The translations under genes were made by a program, and so were the position numbers. Shown piece after piece: positions 6,352 to 11,430 of a DNA stretch of 11,430 nucleotides (its first letter is position 1; each line of letters starts with the position of its first letter). The notes under the pieces are model-generated. The model saw nothing but the letters and a program-made list of their open reading frames with translations, made no database searches and had not been told where the DNA came from. This DNA comes from Candidatus Segetimicrobium genomatis (GTDB lineage Bacteria; Sysuimicrobiota; Sysuimicrobiia; Sysuimicrobiales; Segetimicrobiaceae): NCBI GenBank assembly GCA_005882445.1, contig VBAN01000013.1, forward strand, positions 1,922 to 13,351, written 5' to 3'.

Positions 6352-7642
6352 GCCCTCGCGAGACCCCGGCGGGCCGGCGCCGCTCTGCGCCGCCGGTCTG
6401 GCCTTCGCCTTCGTGCTCGCGCTGCGCCGCCGGGTGGGCGCTCGCCCGGCCATCCAGGAGGGCCTGGCCTCGCTCGCCGCCCTCGGCACGATCGCCGACG
6501 TCGTGCCCCTCCTCGACGACAACCGCCGTCTGGCCGCCGCCGGGCTCGCGGAGATGCAGACGGCGCCGCTCGCAGGCATCCGCGCCCTCGCCGCCGCCTC
6601 GGCCATCCAGGGGCCGATCGACGCCCGGACCGTGGGGTGGCAGTTGGGCCCCCGCTTGAACGCCCCCGGACGGCTCGGCGACCCGACGCCGTCGCTGGAG
6701 CTGCTCATCACCGACGATGCTCCGGCCGCGCGGGAGCTTGCCGAGCGCCTGGACGCGGCCAACCGAGAGCGTCAGGCGGTCCTTGAGCGCGTGCTCGGCG
6801 AGGCGCTCGTCCAGGCCGAGGAGGACGCCCAGGCTCCGGCGTTGGTCGTGGCGGGGGAAGGGTGGCACCCGGGCGTCGTCGGGCTTGTGGCCGGCCGGCT
6901 GGTCGAGCAGTACCGCCGGCCCGTCGTGGCGATCGGCATCGAGGGCGATGCCGGCCGAGGGTCGGCGCGGAGCGTCGAGGCGTTCGACCTCGTGGGAGCG
7001 CTCGGCGCTTGCGGGAAGCACCTGCTCGCGTACGGCGGGCACGCGATGGCGGCGGGGCTGTCGATCGCGCGGGATGCGGTGCCCGAGTTCCGGCAGGCCT
7101 TCCAGGAGCTCGCGCAGGTGGGGGCCCCGCAGCGGGCGGCGTCCCCGCGTCTCCGGGTGGATGCGGAAGTGAGGCTGGATGATCTCACCCTCCGCCTCAT
7201 TCAGGAACTCGAGCGCCTCGGGCCGTTCGGGGCGGCGAACCCGGAACCCGTGCTCGCCGCGCGCGGGGTCCATGCCGTCAATCGCCGCGTGGTCAGGGAC
7301 CGCCAACATCTTCGGATGGGTGTCACGGACGGGACCACCGTCGCAGAGGCGATCGGGTTCACGCTGGCGCCCGCCGGACCTCGTCTTCGTCCCCGAGCGG
7401 GACCGGCTCGATCGGGAGCGCATCCGGCTTCGCGTGCAGGCGCTCGAGGTCCCTGGGATGGACCCGGAGTTCGTGCTCGCGGATACCGGCGCGCTGCTCG
7501 ACCGGCTCTTCCGGCGCGCCGCGGATTATTTGGACGAGACGCCGTCTCGCGAGGTCGAAGACGCGCCGGCCCTGTACACCAAAGTGGTCGGCGTGACCTT
7601 CAACGGCCGTCAGGATGCGGTGGCATCGCTCCACCCGGGTGA
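6254..7642 (+). CDS. recJ: RecJ middle fragment (DHH motif, DHHA1, start of OB fold)
   Basis: RecJ-like sequence resumes here with GDAVARARALGCEVVIQ and then the name-giving DHH (6305-6313). It goes on with AALGTIADVVPLLDDNR, the conserved GPRLNAPGRLGDP, a long helix joining the two halves, and the DHHA1 domain with GWHPGVVGLVAGRL, GSARS and GGHAMAAGLS (about 7031-7070). It then enters the OB-fold region (LGPFGAANPEPVL ... EAIGF). Meaningful sequence stops near 7372, after FTLAP; from there to the stop at 7642 it is an off-frame read. No Shine-Dalgarno or obvious start introduces this part, so it is probably not made on its own. Confidence 0.7.
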   Translation, partial: GDAVARARALGCEVVIQDHHLPSDERPAAVVVEPSRDPGGPAPLCAAGLAFAFVLALRRRVGARPAIQEGLASLAALGTIADVVPLLDDNRRLAAAGLAEMQTAPLAGIRALAAASAIQGPIDARTVGWQLGPRLNAPGRLGDPTPSLELLITDDAPAARELAERLDAANRERQAVLERVLGEALVQAEEDAQAPALVVAGEGWHPGVVGLVAGRLVEQYRRPVVAIGIEGDAGRGSARSVEAFDLVGALGACGKHLLAYGGHAMAAGLSIARDAVPEFRQAFQELAQVGAPQRAASPRLRVDAEVRLDDLTLRLIQELERLGPFGAANPEPVLAARGVHAVNRRVVRDRQHLRMGVTDGTTVAEAIGFTLAPAGPRLRPRAGPARSGAHPASRAGARGPWDGPGVRARGYRRAARPALPARRGLFGRDAVSRGRRRAGPVHQSGRRDLQRPSGCGGIAPPG

Positions 7643-9302
7643 CCGTCTCCGGCTGGTCCGGGAGCCGGCCAACGCGCATGATCCGCACGCGGTCCGGGTC
7701 GTGGGCCCTGACGGCCGGGACCTTGGATACCTGCGGGCGCAGCTCGCGGGCCGGCTGTCGCCCTCGATCGACGTGGGCGCGCGGTACCACGCCACCGTGA
7801 TGGCGGTCACGGGAGGCGGCGACCGCACCCTGGGCGTCAACGTCTTTCTCGAACGCGACGACGCGGGGACCCCGCCCGCCGATGGCGTTCCGGTTCGGAC
7901 CGGCGGGGACGCCCGGCCGCGTCCGTCGCTGCAGGCGGTCGGGGGTCGGCCGTCCCTTGAGTTGAACGAGGGGCGGCCGTGGCCGGCGGCCACCGCCGCG
8001 GCGTTTCGGGCCATGGCCGGTGGAAGGTCGGTCGTGCTTGCGCTGCCGCCCGGATGCGGGTGGGCCGCCGCGCTCGCGGGCGCTGCCGCGCTGAATTTGC
8101 GCGACGGCTCGTGCGTCCTCCTCGTCGCTCCCCTCCGCCGGCAGGTGTATCACCGGACCGACCAGTTACGGTCGCGCCTGGCGCGGCTGGGAGTTCGGGT
8201 CCTGCCGGTGCACGGGCTCCAGGGGCTTCGGGAGCGCGAGCAGGTCGTGGCCGCGCTTCGCTCGGGCGAGGTCGACGTGGTGGTGGCCAGCGCCGAGGTC
8301 GTTGACGAGGACTGGGTGATGATGCACGCGGACCGGATCTCCGCCGTCCTCATCGAGGCAGGCTCCGGCGCCTGCCGGATCCCGCAGCTCGCGGACCGGC
8401 CGGTGTGCGTGGTGGCGGCGCCCGCCGCCTCCGGCGCCCTTGAGCGTCTGTGCCCGGGCGCCGAGGTCGTGTGCGATGCGCCGCTCCGGACCGGGCTTCG
8501 GGTGGTCGACCGCCGCGGCGCGCCGGACCGGGACGCGGCGCTGGAGGAAGTGATCGGCAAAGACGAGAAAGTCGTCGTTTATGCCGCCGGACGGGAAGAG
8601 TGCGTGCAGCTGGCGCAGCACCTGCGCGGGCAGGGCGACGGCCGGACGCGGCGGGTCGGCTATCTGCACGGCGGGCTTCCGGCGCGCGTGCGCCAGATCG
8701 TCGCGCAGGCCTTCCGGGAGGGCCGCCTGGACGTCCTGGTGGCGACCGCGGCGCTTGACGAGGAGGCGCTCCCCTCAGACGTGCGCGATGTGCTGATCGC
8801 CTCGCTCCCTGCGGACCGCGCCCGGTTTCTGGAGGAGTTCGGCGGCGCCGGGTTCGGCGCCCGCCCGGTGACGGTGACCCCGCTCTTCGGCGCGGACGAG
8901 ATGGCCGCACGCCGGCGCGCGCTGGTGGGGCGGGCCCCGGACCGGGAGGTTCTTGCGGCGATCTATCGGGAGCTCAGGCGGTGGCGGGGCGACGCCGCGT
9001 GGGTGTGGCCGGATGACGGCACCTGGGCGCACCTCAGCGGGGCGCTGCCTGATCTTCCCCGCTCCGCGGTCGATGGGGCGATGGCGATCTTTGAAGAGGC
9101 CGGGCTGGCCACCCGCGAGATCGTGCTGGGGCGATCCGAGGTCCAATTGCTCCCCGCGCTCAGGCGGGACCTTGGCACATCGCTGCGATACCGCGAGGGC
9201 CGGCGGGAGCGGGACGCGTTCGAAGAGTTCGCCCAGTGGGCCCTGCGCGCCAGCGGCTTCGAGCTGCTTCAGGCGGCCGCGGGGCAGGGTGGGGCCTCAT
9301 GA
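7371..9302 (+). CDS. recJ: RecJ C-terminal part: OB-fold end, HIRAN domain, degenerate RecQ-like helicase, winged-helix-like tail
   Basis: About 643 codons. It opens with PPDLVFVPERDRLDRERIRL, the end of the RecJ OB fold. A HIRAN domain follows (about 7575-7856: KVVGVTFNGRQDAV, LVREPANAHDPHAVRVV, LGYL); HIRAN domains in eukaryotic HLTF/Rad5 bind 3' single-strand DNA ends. Next is an SF2-helicase-like pair of lobes (about 8020-8930). Motif I reads LPPGCGWAA, with Trp at 8061 where the ATP-binding Lys should be. The DExH position reads IEAG. Motif VI reads EEFGGAGFGA without the two Arg of QxxGRAGR. RecQ traits remain in YLHGGLPARVRQ and VATAA ... PSDVRDVL. The last 120 residues look like a winged helix plus the tail LRYREGRRERDAFEEFAQW, similar in style to the extra C-terminal domain of Bacillota RecJ. 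It most likely serves as a DNA-binding scaffold without ATPase activity. It ends 37 bases before rel. Confidence 0.72.
   Translation, partial: PPDLVFVPERDRLDRERIRLRVQALEVPGMDPEFVLADTGALLDRLFRRAADYLDETPSREVEDAPALYTKVVGVTFNGRQDAVASLHPGDRLRLVREPANAHDPHAVRVVGPDGRDLGYLRAQLAGRLSPSIDVGARYHATVMAVTGGGDRTLGVNVFLERDDAGTPPADGVPVRTGGDARPRPSLQAVGGRPSLELNEGRPWPAATAAAFRAMAGGRSVVLALPPGCGWAAALAGAAALNLRDGSCVLLVAPLRRQVYHRTDQLRSRLARLGVRVLPVHGLQGLREREQVVAALRSGEVDVVVASAEVVDEDWVMMHADRISAVLIEAGSGACRIPQLADRPVCVVAAPAASGALERLCPGAEVVCDAPLRTGLRVVDRRGAPDRDAALEEVIGKDEKVVVYAAGREECVQLAQHLRGQGDGRTRRVGYLHGGLPARVRQIVAQAFREGRLDVLVATAALDEEALPSDVRDVLIASLPADRARFLEEFGGAGFGARPVTVTPLFGADEMAARRRALVGRAPDREVLAAIYRELRRWRGDAAWVWPDDGTWAHLSGALPDLPRSAVDGAMAIFEEAGLATREIVLGRSEVQLLPALRRDLGTSLRYREGRRERDAFEEFAQWALRASGFELLQAAAGQGGAS
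7575..7856 (+). other. HIRAN domain within the RecJ C-terminal part
   Basis: The segment follows the HIRAN pattern: a first strand KVVGVTFNGRQ, a Gly-Asp turn (LHPGDRLRL), the signature REPANAHDPHAVRVV, then DLGYLRAQLAGRLSP and a closing strand VMAVTGG. Known HIRAN domains recognise single-strand DNA ends or damaged DNA, a fitting partner for an exonuclease acting on 5' ends. It is called on motif similarity by eye, without a profile search. Confidence 0.75.
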
Positions 9303-9339
9303 GACCCGGAGCGCGCCTGCGGCAGGGGAAGGGGCGGCG

Positions 9340-11430
9340 ATGAGGCGCTTTCATCTCCCCCGAAGCAGCGCCGAGGAGACGCTGCCCGCCGACGCCGTCG
9401 AGCTGCTGGCCCGCATCAAGCGCCTGACGCCGCACACCGACCTCGACCTGATCCGCCGCGCGTTCCTCTTCGCCCAGGACGCGCACGCGGGCCAGACCCG
9501 CGCCTCGGGCGAGGTCTATATCGGCCACAGCGTTGCGGTGGCGTCGATCCTGGCCGACCTGCGGTTGGATGCGGTGACCATCGCCGCGGCGCTGCTGCAC
9601 GACGTGCCGGAGGACACGCAACACTCGCTCGAAGAGATCCAGAGCAAGTTTGGCCCGGAGGTCGCCGGGCTGGTGGACGGGGTCACCAAGCTCGGCCGGA
9701 TCGAGTGGAAGAGCCGCGAAGAGCGCCAGGCGGAAAACTTGCGGAAGATGTTCCTGGCGATGGCGAACGACATCCGGATCATCCTGATCAAGCTGGCCGA
9801 CCGCGTCCACAATTTGCGGACGATCGAGTTCCTCCCCGAGGGGAAGCAGAAGCGCACCGCCAGCGAGACCCTGGAGATCTACGCCCCCCTGACCGAACGC
9901 TTGGGGATCGGCAGCATCAAGCGGGAACTGGAAGACCGGGCGTTCGCCGTGCTTGAGCCGGACGCCTCCGTCGAGATCAGCGGCCAGATCGAGCGCAGCC
10001 GGCAGGAGCAGGAGGCGCTGCTGGTGCGAGTGGTCGAGACCCTCCAGGTTGAACTGAACCAGGCGGGGATCCGGGTGGATCCGGGGCAGATCACCGGGCG
10101 GCCGAAGCACGTCTACAGCATCTACCAGAAGATGCAGCGGCCCAAGTACCAGGGGCAGGGGGTCGGCCGCATCTACGACCGGCTGGCGATCCGGGTGATC
10201 GTCAACGACCTGCGGGAGTGCTACGAGGCCCTCGGGGTGGCGCACTCCTTATGGAAGCCCATCCCGGGCGAGGTCGACGACTACATCGCGAACCCCAAGA
10301 CCAGCGGCTACCAATCCCTGCACACCGCGGTGATCTGCGAGGGGCAGCCGCTCGAGATCCAGATCCGGACCGCGCAGATGCACCACGCCGCCGAGCACGG
10401 CATCGCGGCGCACTGGCGCTACAAGGAGGGGGGCAAGAAGTCCGATCCAGGGTTCGAGCAGAAGCTCTCCTGGCTGCGCCAGCTGCTGGAGTGGCACCAG
10501 GAACTGCAGGATCCCCGAGAGTTCATGCACTCGGTGAAGATCGACCTGTTCCAGAACGAGGTCTTCGTCTTCACGCCCAAGGGCGATGTCATCGACCTCC
10601 CCGCGGGGGCGACGCCGATCGACTTCGCCTTCCGCATTCACACCGACGTCGGATACCACACGGTGGGCGCCAAGGTGAACGGGCGGTTGGTCCCGCTGAG
10701 CCACGCGCTGCAGTCCGGAGATATCGTGGAGGTGACGACCAACAAGAACAGCGCCGGGCCGAGCCGGGACTGGCTGGCGTTCGTGCAGACCAGCAATGCC
10801 CGGACGAAGATCCGGCAGTGGTTCAAGCGGGAACGGCGCGAGGAGAACATCTTCCGGGGCAAGGACCTGCTGGAGAAGGAGCTCCGCCGGACCGGCAGCG
10901 TGGTCGCGGCGCTGCGGCCCGAGCGGCTCCGCGAGGCCGCCGCGCAGTTCGGGCTGCCCAACGAGGAGGAGATGCTGGCCGCGCTCGGCAACGGCGATGT
11001 CTCGCTGCTTCAGGTGGTGCTGTTCCTGCGCGGACGGCCGGCGGCCGAAGACGAAGCGCCTCCGGCGGCGCCGCCCGCCCCGGCCACCGGCTCCACCACC
11101 GCCCACGGCATCCGGGTTCGGGGCGTCGACAACGTGCTGATGCGGTTCGGCCGGTGTTGCAGCCCGCTGCCCGGCGACCGCGTTCTCGGGTACATCACCC
11201 GGGGCCGGGGCGTGACCATCCATCGTTCGGACTGCCCCAACAACCAGTTCCTGCGGACCCAGCCGGAGCGCCTGGTGGAGGTGGAATGGGAGGCGTCCAC
11301 GGACGGGACGTATCAGGTGGAGATCGAGGTGGAGGCGCTCGACCGGGTCGGACTCCTCAAGGACATCCTGGCGGCGGTGACGGAGACGAAAACCAACGTG
11401 GTTTCGGTCAACGCCCGCGTCCGCAAGGAC
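9340..11430 (+). CDS. rel: bifunctional (p)ppGpp synthetase/hydrolase Rel, 3' end outside the window
   Basis: The first 697 residues of a long RelA/SpoT homologue, which makes and degrades the alarmone (p)ppGpp in the stringent response. The hydrolase HD domain is complete: His63 in GHSVAVA, His87-Asp88 and Glu91-Asp92 in HDVPEDT, and KLADRVHNLRT with Asp154 and Asn158. The synthetase has GRPKHVYSIY from 253, IYDRLAIRVIV with Asp280, NPKTSGYQSLHTAV from 318, and LEIQIRT with Glu339. Both activities therefore look intact. A TGS domain spans about 408-466. After a Pro/Ala-rich linker (about 566-590), the conserved Cys606-Cys607 and SDCPN mark the zinc-finger-like domain, and an ACT domain begins near 658 and is cut by the window. 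The start is ATG 9340, 37 bases after recJ; GGGGCGG makes a weak Shine-Dalgarno. No separate promoter is visible, so it may be read from the recJ transcript. No apt gene intervenes. Confidence 0.96.
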   Translation, partial: MRRFHLPRSSAEETLPADAVELLARIKRLTPHTDLDLIRRAFLFAQDAHAGQTRASGEVYIGHSVAVASILADLRLDAVTIAAALLHDVPEDTQHSLEEIQSKFGPEVAGLVDGVTKLGRIEWKSREERQAENLRKMFLAMANDIRIILIKLADRVHNLRTIEFLPEGKQKRTASETLEIYAPLTERLGIGSIKRELEDRAFAVLEPDASVEISGQIERSRQEQEALLVRVVETLQVELNQAGIRVDPGQITGRPKHVYSIYQKMQRPKYQGQGVGRIYDRLAIRVIVNDLRECYEALGVAHSLWKPIPGEVDDYIANPKTSGYQSLHTAVICEGQPLEIQIRTAQMHHAAEHGIAAHWRYKEGGKKSDPGFEQKLSWLRQLLEWHQELQDPREFMHSVKIDLFQNEVFVFTPKGDVIDLPAGATPIDFAFRIHTDVGYHTVGAKVNGRLVPLSHALQSGDIVEVTTNKNSAGPSRDWLAFVQTSNARTKIRQWFKRERREENIFRGKDLLEKELRRTGSVVAALRPERLREAAAQFGLPNEEEMLAALGNGDVSLLQVVLFLRGRPAAEDEAPPAAPPAPATGSTTAHGIRVRGVDNVLMRFGRCCSPLPGDRVLGYITRGRGVTIHRSDCPNNQFLRTQPERLVEVEWEASTDGTYQVEIEVEALDRVGLLKDILAAVTETKTNVVSVNARVRKD

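Larger units (their letters stand above)
5848..9302 (+). pseudogene. recJ: recJ, broken into three frames, with C-terminal HIRAN and helicase-like domains
   Basis: RecJ is a 5'-to-3' single-strand-specific DNA exonuclease of the DHH superfamily used in recombination and mismatch repair. The coding sequence runs in frame 1 to about 6255, frame 2 to about 7372 and frame 3 to the TGA at 9302. If repaired it would make about 1,150-1,170 residues, well above the usual 550-800. Each frame change also lacks family-conserved residues (about 13 at the first, about 10 at the second), which points to deletions and not one-base errors. The first removes motif II, the TVDxG segment with a metal-binding Asp, so even a restored frame would not restore that site. 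The flanking secDF and rel genes are intact. A real pseudogene, a strain-level lesion, or sequencing/assembly loss in GC-rich hairpins all remain possible. The three parts are described separately. Confidence 0.75.

Noticed and set aside
6235..7385. Programmed ribosomal frameshifting to explain the recJ frames
   Set aside because: Both junctions lack conserved residues, there is no slippery heptamer, and frameshifting cannot restore the missing motif II.
9160..11223. Two long minus-strand frames opposite rel
   Set aside because: They mirror the strongly conserved rel codons and have no start signals or domain features.
1..11430. CRISPR array, tRNA/rRNA, insertion sequence, toxin-antitoxin or defence island
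   Set aside because: No regularly spaced repeats, no cloverleaf or rRNA segments, no transposase or defence genes were seen on either strand.

Overview
The window is about 11.4 kb of very GC-rich bacterial chromosome. It carries the tail of a type IV pilus operon on the minus strand. On the plus strand it carries a housekeeping cluster ordered secD, secF, a lapA-like gene, a broken recJ and relA/spoT. That secDF-recJ-rel order is familiar from Bacillota and related Terrabacteria lineages. Together with the short split SecD and SecF, a PilX-like protein with a DUF4900-type domain, and a cyclic-di-GMP riboswitch, it suggests an uncultured high-GC bacterium near those lineages. The phylum cannot be fixed from this window alone.

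Region 1-2826 (minus strand) is transcribed leftwards. It starts with a PilV/GspI-like minor prepilin (2826-2368). A leader of about 250 bases follows and contains a c-di-GMP-I (GEMM) riboswitch (aptamer about 2221-2137). A hairpin that encloses the Shine-Dalgarno comes next (2143-2112), and then a 677-residue PilX-like protein starting at a TTG (2113-80). The natural reading is that c-di-GMP tunes production of the large pilus protein within the operon.

Region 2827-3001 is the divergent control region. secD has a textbook sigma-70 promoter (TTGACA, 18 bases, TATAAT) and a strong Shine-Dalgarno.

Region 3002-5726 encodes SecD, SecF and a small LapA-domain membrane protein, nearly abutting and probably one operon. 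SecDF uses the proton motive force to help the Sec translocon export proteins.

Region 5727-5847 is a 121-base gap with a nested inverted repeat and a TATAAT box about ten bases before the recJ start.

Region 5848-9302 is a recJ gene spread over three reading frames. Both frame changes coincide with missing protein segments, so each looks like a deletion of a few tens of bases and not a single-base slip. The first removes exactly the catalytic motif II of RecJ. Past the RecJ core, the product continues into a HIRAN domain, a RecQ-like helicase fold that has lost its ATPase residues, and a winged-helix-like tail. Whether the gene is truly dead or the assembly is damaged cannot be decided from sequence alone. 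Region 9340-11430 is a bifunctional Rel (ppGpp synthetase/hydrolase), cut by the window end inside its ACT domain.

The most notable observations are the riboswitch inside the pilus operon, the RecJ-HIRAN-pseudohelicase architecture, and the selective loss of RecJ motif II. No tRNA, rRNA, CRISPR array, insertion sequence or phage gene was seen.
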